A stretch of 64,000 nucleotides of DNA from Ruminococcus sp. (GTDB lineage: Bacteria; Bacillota; Clostridia; Oscillospirales; Ruminococcaceae). Both the position numbers and the translations under genes were made by a program. The notes under the pieces are model-generated. The model saw nothing but the letters and a program-made list of their open reading frames with translations. It was not told where the DNA came from and did no database searches. Position 1 is the stretch's first letter; each line of letters begins with the position of its first letter. Of this stretch, positions 15,002 to 23,290 are shown piece by piece. The stretch is taken from contig JAGAQC010000003.1 in assembly GCA_017622925.1 (NCBI GenBank), forward strand, positions 1-64,000, in the 5' to 3' direction.

Positions 15002-16329
15002 TATTTATCGTTTCCTCCTCTTTCACGGACAACAAACCGCACCGGCGTACCCTCAAGACCAAAAGTCGAGCGGATTTGATTTTCAATATATCTTCTGTAC
15101 GAAAAATGGAACAGATCGGCTCTGTTGACAAATGTTACAAATGTCGGCGGTTTTGTGGACGGCTGCGTCATGTAGTAGATTTTCAGTCTCCTGCCCTTAT
15201 CCGACGGCGGCTGTACCCTTGTAGTAGCATATGCAAGAACATCGTTAAGCATTCCTGTTGAAATACGCATACTGTTCTGGTCGTTTGTGTACTTGATAAG
15301 TTCGTACAGCTTATTTATACGCTGTCCTGTTTTTGCCGATATAAATACAAACGGAACGTATGACATAAAGCTGAAATCGTTTTCAAGCTTTGTGCGGAAT
15401 TCCTGCATAGTCTTGTCGTCCTTTTCGACCAAGTCCCACTTATTGACCGCAACGACACAGGCTTTTCCCTGTTCATGGGCATATCCTGCCACCTTTGAAT
15501 CCTGCTCAGTAAAACCCTCGGCTGCATCAAGCATGATAACGCACACGTCTGAACGGTCGATCGCCATATATGCACGAAGAACGCTGTAATGCTCTACCCG
15601 TTCGGTCACTTTGGACTTTTTGCGTATGCCTGCGGTATCTATAAACACAAATTTGCCGTACTCATTTTCGATGACCGTATCTGTAGAATCACGGGTAGTT
15701 CCTGCTATATCGGAAACTATCACACGCTCCTCGCCTGCGATCTTGTTTATGAGAGATGACTTTCCTGCATTCGGCTTGCCTATTACGGCTACCTTTATAA
15801 ATGCCTCATCATATTGCTGTTCATCGGATTCGGGAAGGTACTTGTAAACCTCGTCCAGCATATCGCCTGTGCCGTGACCGTGAACGGAGGAAACAGGGAA
15901 AGGCTCGCCTAAACCCAAATTGTAGAACTCGTACAGCTCCAAAGGCGGTTCGCCTAAGCTGTCAACCTTATTAACGCAAAGAATGACGGGTTTTCCGCTT
16001 TTCTGAAGCATTTCCGCAACAGCGTAGTCATCGGGCGTGACGCCGCAGCGTATATCGGTCACAAGTATGATAACGTCCGCCTTTTCAATAGCCAACTGAG
16101 ACTGCCTGCGCATCTGAGCAAGGATAACGTCGCTGCTTTCAGGCTCGATACCTCCCGTATCAACGACCATAAACTCCTTGCCGCGCCACTCGCACTTAGA
16201 GTATATCCTGTCCCTCGTAACGCCGGGAGTGTCCTCAACGATAGACAGCCGCTGACCGATAAGCTTGTTGAACAGCGTGGACTTTCCTACGTTCGGACGT
16301 CCGACTACCGCAACTATCGGTAATGACAT
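15001..16329 (-). CDS. der: Ribosome biogenesis GTPase Der (EngA)
   Basis: 442-residue protein with two tandem Era-like GTPase domains. The first has G1 GRPNVGKST, DTPGVTRD, DTGG and NKVD. The second has GKPNAGKSS, DIAGTTRDS, DTAG and NKWD. A KH-like C-terminal domain ends near RFVVRERGGNDK. It acts in 50S subunit maturation. The der-plsY-gpsA order is common in Firmicutes. The SD AAAGGAGAAT precedes ATG 16329. Confidence 0.96.
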   Translation of the reverse strand: MSLPIVAVVGRPNVGKSTLFNKLIGQRLSIVEDTPGVTRDRIYSKCEWRGKEFMVVDTGGIEPESSDVILAQMRRQSQLAIEKADVIILVTDIRCGVTPDDYAVAEMLQKSGKPVILCVNKVDSLGEPPLELYEFYNLGLGEPFPVSSVHGHGTGDMLDEVYKYLPESDEQQYDEAFIKVAVIGKPNAGKSSLINKIAGEERVIVSDIAGTTRDSTDTVIENEYGKFVFIDTAGIRKKSKVTERVEHYSVLRAYMAIDRSDVCVIMLDAAEGFTEQDSKVAGYAHEQGKACVVAVNKWDLVEKDDKTMQEFRTKLENDFSFMSYVPFVFISAKTGQRINKLYELIKYTNDQNSMRISTGMLNDVLAYATTRVQPPSDKGRRLKIYYMTQPSTKPPTFVTFVNRADLFHFSYRRYIENQIRSTFGLEGTPVRFVVRERGGNDK

Positions 16330-16359
16330 TGTGCATTCTCCTTTCTTTCTGTATCTGTA

Positions 16360-17658
16360 TTATATCCCCAAAATGGCGTCAAGCAATTCGTAGCCGTCAT
16401 TTTGAGTAACTCTTATCTTTATTTTAAGTTCATTTTCCACATCCGATACCGTCATATCGTCAAGGAATATCTCACTGTTCTGCATAAGCATTGCCGAAGA
16501 AATCAGCAGCTCCATGCCGTTATCCCTGCCCTTTAGCTGAGCGATAAGATCCTGAGCCGTAATAAGTCCCGTTACAGTGATAGTTTCCCCGAAAAAATCG
16601 TTTCTTATGGGGACAACATCGCATTTAAGCCCGTTAAATCGCTTTGCCGCACTGTCGGACAGCTCTTTTATCACTGGATATACGCATCTTCCCGTGGCAA
16701 TAGTAACGTGACGTTCTCCGCCGTCATATTCCGCTGTTTCCAACGCATTACTAAATTCATCTATAAGCGACCTCAGCATACCAACGCCGTTTTCATATTG
16801 CGGAAAATCCTCATAGTACGCCATATCGGGAAGTTCACGTTCCGCCGTAAGAAAAAATTCATCAGACGGAAATACTACTCTCGAACCGAATTTATCTAAA
16901 AATTCTGCTTGGAACTCCTCGATAATATCAATCGTTTCTCCTGCGGTTTCCTTATCAAAAATTTTAAGAGGATATAAATTCTGCCTGTATTTTGTGATAC
17001 CGACAGGTACAACCGCCATACTGGAAATATTCGGCATAAGCTTTCCCAGATCGCCGAGAGTACGCCGAAGCTCGTCGCCGTCGTTCAGTTCGGGACAGCA
17101 TACTATCTGACAATTCAGCTTTATGCCTGCATCTGTCATTTGCTTAATATATTTAAGCTTTTCGCCTGCAAATTTGTTGCGCATGAGCTTTACACGCAGT
17201 TCGGGATTTGTCGTATGGACGGAAACGTTGATATTCAGCTTCATAGCTATAATTCGGTCAATATCAGCCTGACTCAGGTTAGTAAGGGTGACATAATTTC
17301 CCTGCAAAAAAGAAAGCCGCGCGTCGTCGTCCTTGAAGTAAAGAGTTTCACGCATATCAGGCGGCATCTGATCTATAAAGCAAAACACGCACCTGTTGGA
17401 ACATCGCTGCTTGCTGTCCATAAGGAAAGTATCAAATTCCAGACCGAGATCGTCGTACTCGTCCTTTTGAACAGTAAATTCAAGCTCCCCTCCGCTGCGG
17501 CTGACGGTAATGCAAACGTTTACATCGGCTGCATAGTACATATAGTCCAAAACATCTTTTATAGAATGTCCGTTGATCTTCAGGAGCATATCGCCGCTCT
17601 CAACGCCGCATTCGTAAGCGGGAGAATTTTTTATAACATTTTTAATTTTAACCGTAAT
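16360..17658 (-). CDS. DUF512 family PDZ/iron-sulfur protein, probably non-standard start codon
   Basis: The family has an N-terminal PDZ-like segment, a radical-SAM-like core and a DUF512 C-terminus. The Cys cluster is RCSNRCVFCFIDQMP. Conserved VSVHTTNPELR and VVPVGITKYR, and a C-terminal block with IATGRCVYPVI, support the call. The first ATG (17589) starts inside the PDZ motif GVESGDMLLKINGH. The frame stays open 23 codons upstream (IKNSPAYECGVESGD, the normal PDZ start) to an in-frame stop. No ATG, GTG or TTG occurs there; the only start-like codons behind AAGGGGGA are ATT (17658) and ACG (17655). I give the ATT reading. The biochemical role of the family is unknown to me. Confidence 0.8.
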   Translation of the reverse strand: MTVKIKNVIKNSPAYECGVESGDMLLKINGHSIKDVLDYMYYAADVNVCITVSRSGGELEFTVQKDEYDDLGLEFDTFLMDSKQRCSNRCVFCFIDQMPPDMRETLYFKDDDARLSFLQGNYVTLTNLSQADIDRIIAMKLNINVSVHTTNPELRVKLMRNKFAGEKLKYIKQMTDAGIKLNCQIVCCPELNDGDELRRTLGDLGKLMPNISSMAVVPVGITKYRQNLYPLKIFDKETAGETIDIIEEFQAEFLDKFGSRVVFPSDEFFLTAERELPDMAYYEDFPQYENGVGMLRSLIDEFSNALETAEYDGGERHVTIATGRCVYPVIKELSDSAAKRFNGLKCDVVPIRNDFFGETITVTGLITAQDLIAQLKGRDNGMELLISSAMLMQNSEIFLDDMTVSDVENELKIKIRVTQNDGYELLDAILGI

Positions 17659-17694
17659 TTCTCCCCCTTATTATAAAATGAACAATAATAACGT

Positions 17695-17725
17695 AAAAAG
17701 GAGAGAAGTTGTTACCTCCTCTCCT
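17695..17725 (-). terminator. Terminator after rpmF
   Basis: Minus-strand stem AGGAGAG/CTCTCCT followed by a T-run, 15 bp beyond the rpmF stop codon. Confidence 0.75.
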
Positions 17726-17739
17726 CCTCATATCTGAAA

Positions 17740-17922
17740 TTATTCTCCCAGATTCAGAACCTTTACGCCCTTGTAGAATCCGCAGTTCTTGCAAACCTTG
17801 TGCGGAGCCTTAAAAGCACCACAATTATCGCACTTGGACATTGCAGGTGTATCAAGCTTCCAAACAGCAGAACGTCTTTTATCACGTCTTGCCTTGGAAG
17901 TTTTTCTCTTTGGTACAGCCAT
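17740..17922 (-). CDS. rpmF: 50S ribosomal protein L32
   Basis: 60 residues starting AVPKRKTSKARRDKRRS after the Met, with a CxxC…CxxC zinc ribbon (CDNCGAFKAPHKVCKNCG). The size is exactly typical. It lies 24 bp after yceD, the common bacterial yceD-rpmF pair, with a strong SD (GGAGGTGCC) before the ATG. Confidence 0.98.
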   Translation of the reverse strand: MAVPKRKTSKARRDKRRSAVWKLDTPAMSKCDNCGAFKAPHKVCKNCGFYKGVKVLNLGE

Positions 17923-17946
17923 TTTGGCACCTCCTTATTATGAGTC

Positions 17947-18402
17947 TCACGACTCTGTCGTTTGATGTTCACAGTCGCCCTCATTCAAATCCTTGCCGCA
18001 CACCATGCAAAGCCCCCTGCAATCTTCCTTGCAGAGAATTTTTGTAGGCAAACGAAGCAGAAGATCGGTCACTGCGATCTCATTCAGTTCAATGCTCTCA
18101 CCGTCAGCGGTAATATACTCGTCGTTATCATTGCTGACAGAAGGAACAACAATATGTTCACACTCGAAAGAAAAAGGAAGCTCCAGTTCTTTCAGGCACC
18201 TATCGCATGCAGTAAGCAGATCGAAAGTCAAGGTATATTTCAAGTGGACAACGCCTGCCCTGTTGAAAATTCTGCCCTTGACGGAAACAGGCTTGCTGAA
18301 ATTGCAGCCCTTAATGCCGTCTAACTCCTCTGCTTCAATGCTGTAATCAATATCTTTGGATTCACCCGTAATATTGAAGAGCTGTTTTAAATTAATTATC
18401 AT
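17947..18402 (-). CDS. yceD: YceD/DUF177 family protein
   Basis: 151 residues. The DUF177 pattern is present: an N-terminal beta-rich half (KPVSVKGRIFNRAGVVHLKYTLTF), a CDRCL motif, and the C-terminal CKEDCRGLCMVCGKDLNEGDC zinc-like cluster. Homologues are linked to 23S rRNA accumulation. The conserved neighbour rpmF follows directly, and a near-consensus promoter lies about 40 bp upstream of the ATG. Confidence 0.92.
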   Translation of the reverse strand: MIINLKQLFNITGESKDIDYSIEAEELDGIKGCNFSKPVSVKGRIFNRAGVVHLKYTLTFDLLTACDRCLKELELPFSFECEHIVVPSVSNDNDEYITADGESIELNEIAVTDLLLRLPTKILCKEDCRGLCMVCGKDLNEGDCEHQTTES

Positions 18403-18437
18403 ATTATATTAAAATCCTTTAGAGCATTACAAAACAT

Positions 18438-18466
18438 ATTATACACTATTTTTTCCCATATGTCAA
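18438..18466 (-). promoter_or_regulatory. Sigma-A-like promoter for yceD-rpmF
   Basis: TTGACA (18461-18466), 17-bp spacer, TATAAT (18438-18443) on the minus strand. Confidence 0.85.
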
Positions 18467-18513
18467 TAGCATATCGGGAAATTTTTTAAGAGCCTGTCTG
18501 TTCTGAAAAACTC

Positions 18514-18921
18514 TTACTTTATGAACTGCTTAACGTTCTCGGAAAGCTCCTCAACGTCAGCGGAAACCGTAAATGTTACGACAGAATCATCGCCTGTAAG
18601 CTTGTCCAGCTTTTCGAGCATAGCGCCGAACGCCTCGTAATCTCTGCCTGCGATCTTGAAGATACCGTCAACAAAGATGTCCTTAATGTCGTAGTTGCCT
18701 GCGAGCATACCTGCAACAAATCCGTAGAAAGCGTCAACACCCTCGATACCGAACTGCTCAACATCGCACCATCTTACCTTGTAGCTGATAGAACGTCTAA
18801 TATTATCGCCTTTTTCGATGCAGACGATGTTGCCGTTTGTGGATTTTACGGTCTCGTTGATCTTGTCGATAAGGATCTTGGTCTTTCCTGTACCCTTTTT
18901 ACCTGTGATAAGCTTAATCAT
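18514..18921 (-). CDS. Small P-loop ATP-binding protein of unknown role
   Basis: 135 residues. It opens with a Walker A motif (MIKLITGKKGTGKTKILID), followed by a plausible beta-strand Walker B (DIKDIFVDGIFKI) and a C-terminal strand (VVTFTVSADVEEL). No DNA-binding, kinase or transport domain is visible; the size is that of a bare P-loop core. It sits 63 bp after pgi on the same strand, with SD GGAGAAAA. I do not recognise a named family. Confidence 0.8.
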   Translation of the reverse strand: MIKLITGKKGTGKTKILIDKINETVKSTNGNIVCIEKGDNIRRSISYKVRWCDVEQFGIEGVDAFYGFVAGMLAGNYDIKDIFVDGIFKIAGRDYEAFGAMLEKLDKLTGDDSVVTFTVSADVEELSENVKQFIK

Positions 18922-18984
18922 ATTTTTCTCCTTCCCCTGCGCGCGGCAGAGTGTTTTTTATTGATTCTGAATATTTCGGTTTTA

Positions 18985-20319
18985 TCAGCCGAGCTTTGCT
19001 TCAAGCTCCGCCTTTGCTCCCTCGTATCCGGGCTTTCCGAGAAGCGCGAACATGTTGGATTTATAGCTTTCAACGCCGGGCTGATTGAACGGATTTACAC
19101 CCAGAACATAGCCGGAGATCGCGCACGCTTTCTCAAAGAAGTAGATCATGTATCCGACGCTTTCCTCTGTAGTATCGTCAAGCTCAAGGATAATATTCGG
19201 AACGCCACCCTCAGTGTGAGCAAGAACCGTACCCTCAAACGCCTTTCTGTTCACAACAGACATGTTCTGATTTGTAAGGAAGTTCAGACCGTCAAGATTC
19301 TCGGCGTCCTCCTCAAGGAAAAGGTCTGTTTTGGGAGTTTTTATATCAACGACAGTCTCGAACATGATCCTTGCGCCGTCCTGAATATACTGACCCATAG
19401 AGTGAAGATCGGTAGAGAAAGTAACCGACGACGGGAAGATTCCCTTATTGTCCTTGCCCTCGCTCTCTCCGAAAAGCTGCTTGTACCACTCGGACATCAT
19501 AACGAAGCTCGGGTCATAGGAAACGAGCATTTCAACAGACTTGCCTTTTCTGTAAAGGATATTTCTGAGCGCAGCATACTTGTAGCAGTCATTATTATCA
19601 AAGTCGGCTTTAAAGTCAGCCTGAGCCTTTGCAGCGCCTCTCATAAGAGCATCAATATCGCAGCCTGCAACAGCTATCGGAAGAAGTCCTACGGCTGTAA
19701 GAACCGAGAAACGTCCGCCTACGTCATCGGGAATAACAAAGGTCTCGTAGCCCTCCGCATCGGAAAGGTTCTTCAGAGTTCCGCGAGCCTTGTCCGTAGT
19801 GGCAAAAATACGGTTTTTAGCCTCTTCCTTGCCGTATTTATCCTCGACCATTTTCTTGAATATACGGAAAGCAAGAGCAGGTTCTGTCGTAGTACCCGAC
19901 TTTGAAATTACATTTACAGAGAAATCCTTTCCCTCGCAAAGAGCGATTATCTCATTGAGATAAGTAGGATTTATACTGTTTCCAACGTAATAAATATCGG
20001 GAGTATCCTTTTTCATATTATTGTAAAGAGGCGATCTGAGAAGTTCGATAGCAGCTCTCGCTCCGAGGTACGAACCGCCTATGCCAATAACTATAAGTAT
20101 ATCGGAATTGCTCTTGATTTTTTCGGCAGCAGCCTTTATGCGAGCAAATTCGTCCTTATCGTAGTCGGTCGGAAGCGTCAGCCAACCGAGGAAATCATTT
20201 CCCAGACCCGATTTATTGTGTAACATATCGGCGGCAGTCTCGACCTGAGCCTTTATACCTGCCAATTCATCGGCATTTACAAAATCCCGAAGATATTTTG
20301 TGTTAAGCTTTAATGACAT
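18985..20319 (-). CDS. pgi: Glucose-6-phosphate isomerase
   Basis: 444-residue sugar isomerase interconverting glucose-6-phosphate and fructose-6-phosphate. Conserved blocks: [66 protein letters not shown] and the C-terminal [12 protein letters not shown]. The length is that of the short Gram-positive type. SD GGAGGTC precedes the ATG. It fits with glgA and pyk elsewhere in the window as central carbon metabolism. Confidence 0.97.
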   Translation of the reverse strand: MSLKLNTKYLRDFVNADELAGIKAQVETAADMLHNKSGLGNDFLGWLTLPTDYDKDEFARIKAAAEKIKSNSDILIVIGIGGSYLGARAAIELLRSPLYNNMKKDTPDIYYVGNSINPTYLNEIIALCEGKDFSVNVISKSGTTTEPALAFRIFKKMVEDKYGKEEAKNRIFATTDKARGTLKNLSDAEGYETFVIPDDVGGRFSVLTAVGLLPIAVAGCDIDALMRGAAKAQADFKADFDNNDCYKYAALRNILYRKGKSVEMLVSYDPSFVMMSEWYKQLFGESEGKDNKGIFPSSVTFSTDLHSMGQYIQDGARIMFETVVDIKTPKTDLFLEEDAENLDGLNFLTNQNMSVVNRKAFEGTVLAHTEGGVPNIILELDDTTEESVGYMIYFFEKACAISGYVLGVNPFNQPGVESYKSNMFALLGKPGYEGAKAELEAKLG

Positions 20320-20390
20320 TGTTTAGACCTCCATATATGCGTATGTCGGCGCAAAAGCGCACATGACCGCACAATAAAATTATCTATATT

Positions 20391-20419
20391 ATAATAACAT
20401 ATTTTTGAAAATATTTCAA
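20391..20419 (-). promoter_or_regulatory. Sigma-A-like promoter for pgi
   Basis: TTGAAA (20414-20419), 17-bp spacer, TATTAT (20391-20396) on the minus strand. A TATAAT overlaps slightly downstream with a poorer spacer. Confidence 0.6.
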
Positions 20420-20483
20420 GTATATTTAAGCATGATTTGATATTTAGTCCAACTTTTGTTAAATCAGCACAAATTCAACAGCG

Positions 20484-21626
20484 TTATTTCAGCAATTCCA
20501 ACAACGACTTTTTTATAATATATCCGAGAGAAAGTTCATCTACATCGTCCTTGGCGATTATGTCTATCTCGCACACAAGATTTTTTTCGCTGTAGAAAGC
20601 AGCCGTACCTATGACCTGCCCTTTTTTCACGGGAGCAGTCAGATATTCGGGGATCACCACCGCCGTACTCAGCTCCGATACGGCTTTCGGAACAACGAGC
20701 CTGCTTTGCCGTCTTAGGGATATTTCCACAGCTTCGTCACAGCCGCCACGAATTTTTATCGGCATGAGCATTTCATCGGGAAACATAGTCGCCGTGACCT
20801 TGAACTCCGTAAATCCACGGCGAATAAGTCCTTTAGCTCCCTTGAAAGACGAGTCCTCGTCCTCTGCTCCCAAAATCACCGCTATAAAGCAGCTTCCGCT
20901 GTCATTTACGCCGCCCTCCGCAATGCAGTATCCGGCTTCTTCGGAATGACACGCCTTGAAGCCGATATGATTTTCAAAAGTGTTTGCAAGCCGATTTTCG
21001 CTGACAAGCTCGGTCTGTCCCGACTTTACAAAATCGCGCCACGTTTTGAAATACGGCCGCAGGAACTCGTATTTTGCAAGGCGTGAACAGATGACCGCTA
21101 TATCATACGCCGTAGTATATTCTCTCTCGTCATAATATCCGTAAGGAGAATAAAACGCAGTATCACGCAATCCGAGATCAAAAGCTTCACTGTTCATTCG
21201 CATGACGAATTTTTCGACCGTCTGCTCCGATTTTTCGGCAAGTACAGTCACAGCATCATTTGCGTTGCCTATTATCACAGACTTCAAAAGCTCCTCAACA
21301 GTCATTGTGTCGCCTGCTTCAAGCCATACCACCGCCCCTTTGGTATCAGTAACGGAGGACGAAGCGGTCACCTCGGTTGACATGAGATACTTTCCTGTCT
21401 CTATATCCTCTGCGATAAGCAGCAGTGTCATAAGCTTTCCCAAATATCCTGCATTTCTGCGGACGTTTGAATTTTTCTCCTCCAAAACAGTCTGCGTTGA
21501 AGCCTCCATAAGGACATACGCCTGCGCCTTTGAAAGCTCCTCCTCGGTATCGGCAAAAGTGTAAAACGGCTTTCCGACGATCGAAATAATTAAAAAACTC
21601 ATAAAAACGGCAAGTATTTTTTTCAT
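20484..21626 (-). CDS. Inactive D-alanyl-D-alanine carboxypeptidase-like protein (peptidase S11)
   Basis: 380 residues with a signal peptide (about 1-25, ending FYTFA) and clear DacF/PBP5-like architecture: a serine-hydrolase domain, then the beta-rich C-terminal domain (VVPKAVSELSTAVVIPEYLTAPVKKGQVIG). All three catalytic motifs are altered. SxxK is YLGK (61-64, in AGYLGKLMT), SxN is NAN (121-123, in GNANDAV) and KTG is KAC (224-226, in GFKACHSEEAG). Flanking residues remain family-like, so this looks like a retained non-catalytic fold rather than a decaying pseudogene. It may bind peptidoglycan or another protein (inference). A palindromic repeat separates it from the M15 homologue upstream. 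Confidence 0.88.
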   Translation of the reverse strand: MKKILAVFMSFLIISIVGKPFYTFADTEEELSKAQAYVLMEASTQTVLEEKNSNVRRNAGYLGKLMTLLLIAEDIETGKYLMSTEVTASSSVTDTKGAVVWLEAGDTMTVEELLKSVIIGNANDAVTVLAEKSEQTVEKFVMRMNSEAFDLGLRDTAFYSPYGYYDEREYTTAYDIAVICSRLAKYEFLRPYFKTWRDFVKSGQTELVSENRLANTFENHIGFKACHSEEAGYCIAEGGVNDSGSCFIAVILGAEDEDSSFKGAKGLIRRGFTEFKVTATMFPDEMLMPIKIRGGCDEAVEISLRRQSRLVVPKAVSELSTAVVIPEYLTAPVKKGQVIGTAAFYSEKNLVCEIDIIAKDDVDELSLGYIIKKSLLELLK

Positions 21627-21701
21627 ATTATCACCCGATTAATTATATGTGCAGAAAGCTCGGATAATTCAAAAACGGCTCGGAAATTCCCGAACCGTTT
21701 C

Positions 21702-21860
21702 ATACTTGTCTCTATTACAAAATGTACAATATCTTTCGGAATAAATTCCGTCTGTCTGCGTTGTCCTCCTCACCGTGCGACAGCACGCTTTCGTCGTCCG
21801 CCTTGACATACAGAATTTCTTCTCGAAATCTTTTGCATATTTTGCAATAGAGGCAAGTAT
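21702..21860. repeat. Palindromic intergenic repeat, copy E4
   Basis: 159-bp inverted repeat between the M15-like and S11-like genes. Termini ATACTTGTCTCTATTAC and GCAATAGAGGCAAGTAT. The core is identical to that of E3, and the full copies differ at only a few scattered positions. It ends 1 bp from the M15 gene's stop codon. Confidence 0.88.
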
Positions 21861-21861
21861 A

Positions 21862-22803
21862 TCATTCTCTTACCGTCACTATGTAGCCCGATTTTCCGTC
21901 ACCCGAAACATCGAAATTTCCTTTTAAAGGCGCGTCAATATATGTAACGTCGCCTGCCGACGGAACGCTGTATATCTTATATACAGTCTCCCCCACCTTG
22001 CTTTCAAGGGGAGATTCCTGCGAAAACTGCTTCAGATATTCAACATATTCTTCAAGGCAAAAATTATTCGCCGCCATTATAAGCGCATGAGGCTGACCCA
22101 CATATCTCAAATGCCACGGACAGTAGCTTTCGCCCGTAACATCGGATTTTCCCGTAGGATACCTGACTATATAGCCGTAGTTGGAGCAGTTTTCGACCAC
22201 CCAGCCCTCGGCGTCCATTCCGTCATATGAAATTACCGAACCCCAGCCCACAAGAGCAACGTCAACGGTATTTCCCGAAACGCAGTCGGGGTACAACTCA
22301 GGACACGGCGAACCCTCTCCTGCCACTGTCGAGTCCGTTCCATATACCGCAAAATCGGCAAGATCGGTAGCGTTTCCGTAGCCTGCCATCATTGCATTGA
22401 ACGCCTCCGCCGCATCGTCGTTCAACGGCAGAGATTCTCCCAAAACGCTGTAAAACTCGTTTTTCACATCAGCCAAATTTACCGACGATATTGTTTCGTC
22501 ACGATATATCGGGATATTCTCATTTGCAGGCACAAGTACGCCCACATAAATATTTTCTTTGCCATACGCCTTTGGACTGCTGCCGAGTTTCTCCACGCCT
22601 TTGTCATCAGTCGGGTTATTCAGTACCTCTCCGTCAGGCTTATCTATCGTACCGACATGATAAAAGCTGCCTTGATCTTTCACGCAGTCCTCAAGGTCAA
22701 CGTCAACAAGCGTGCGCCTTACAGCGTCGCTGACAAACGTCACCATGACTACGCCGATCATCGCGCCAAAGAGTCGGCTTAGTCTGAACTTTATTTTTTT
22801 CAT
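21862..22803 (-). CDS. VanY-like M15 carboxypeptidase homologue with altered zinc/catalytic residues
   Basis: 313 residues with one N-terminal membrane segment (about 11-26). The C-terminal domain follows the M15B pattern closely (GYIVRYPTGKSDVTGES … WHLRYVGQPHALIM). In the zinc motif HxxGxAxD the His is Cys174 (CVSGNTVD, Asp181 kept). In the motif ExWH the catalytic Glu is Cys228 (CPWH, His231 kept). Loss of one ligand and the general base argues against normal D,D-carboxypeptidase activity, although a Cys-ligated metal site or disulfide is conceivable. ATG 22803 has GGAGGATG upstream; a 12-residue longer reading is less likely. It has its own promoter and a leader of about 180 nt. Confidence 0.85.
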   Translation of the reverse strand: MKKIKFRLSRLFGAMIGVVMVTFVSDAVRRTLVDVDLEDCVKDQGSFYHVGTIDKPDGEVLNNPTDDKGVEKLGSSPKAYGKENIYVGVLVPANENIPIYRDETISSVNLADVKNEFYSVLGESLPLNDDAAEAFNAMMAGYGNATDLADFAVYGTDSTVAGEGSPCPELYPDCVSGNTVDVALVGWGSVISYDGMDAEGWVVENCSNYGYIVRYPTGKSDVTGESYCPWHLRYVGQPHALIMAANNFCLEEYVEYLKQFSQESPLESKVGETVYKIYSVPSAGDVTYIDAPLKGNFDVSGDGKSGYIVTVRE

Positions 22804-22861
22804 TTTGTCATCCTCCGAATTGCTCCGCAAACAATTCATATATTACAGAAAGGATAAAATT

Positions 22862-22885
22862 AACGGCAGATGACTGTTTGCCGTT
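22862..22885 (-). promoter_or_regulatory. Leader hairpin upstream of the M15-like gene
   Basis: 7-bp stem AACGGCA/TGCCGTT with a 10-nt loop, in the 5' leader between the promoter (22991-23019) and the ribosome-binding site. No U-run follows. Function unknown. Confidence 0.4.
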
Positions 22886-22990
22886 TGCACTCCTTTCCGC
22901 TCACTATTCCTTTGTTCTTCCGTATTCATTATATTTCTTGCAGATATATCTTTTTTATGCAAAAAATACTTAAATTCTTTCTTATATATT

Positions 22991-23019
22991 ATTATAATAC
23001 AACTTTTAAGTTTTGTCAA
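22991..23019 (-). promoter_or_regulatory. Sigma-A-like promoter for the M15-like gene
   Basis: TTGACA (23014-23019), 17-bp spacer, TATAAT (22991-22996) on the minus strand. Confidence 0.85.
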
Positions 23020-23290
23020 CCGAAAAATCCAAATACTACCATTTGCACAAAGAATGTTAAAAACTTTTTATCATTCGGTATGTCATATGGAAAAAAACGT
23101 CAAACGACCGATCAAAGGCAAATATCAAGTTCAAGGAATAATTCGCAGCACAACAAATATTTAGTAATTTTCAACAAACTCGGCTTGCTTTTCATCAGAA
23201 ATTTCGTGTAAAAAGCGACCGCAGTCGGCTCACACATTCAAAATGCAGAAACAAACCGCGGTCATATGTAAAACAATTATTTAAATCAGA
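23020..23290. other. Intergenic stretch, mostly featureless
   Basis: AT-rich spacer between the M15-like gene's promoter and the end of oadB. Apart from the probable oadB terminator at 23211-23263 I see no gene, repeat copy or recognisable RNA here. Confidence 0.6.
23211..23263 (-). terminator. Probable terminator after oadB
   Basis: Minus-strand stem GACCGC/GCGGTC with a long loop, then GC and a run of five T. The loop is long (about 35 nt), so this is weaker than the other terminators. Confidence 0.5.

Noticed and set aside
18961..19905. 314-residue plus-strand open frame opposite pgi
   Set aside because: Antisense to a clearly coding gene with all family motifs; a composition-driven shadow.
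9964..21860. Repeats considered as a CRISPR array
   Set aside because: Copies are palindromes of about 160 bp, kilobases apart, without spacers or cas genes.
20484..22803. S11 and M15 homologues as decaying pseudogenes
   Set aside because: Both frames are intact, with signal or membrane segments, SD sequences and family-conserved flanks; only active-site residues differ.
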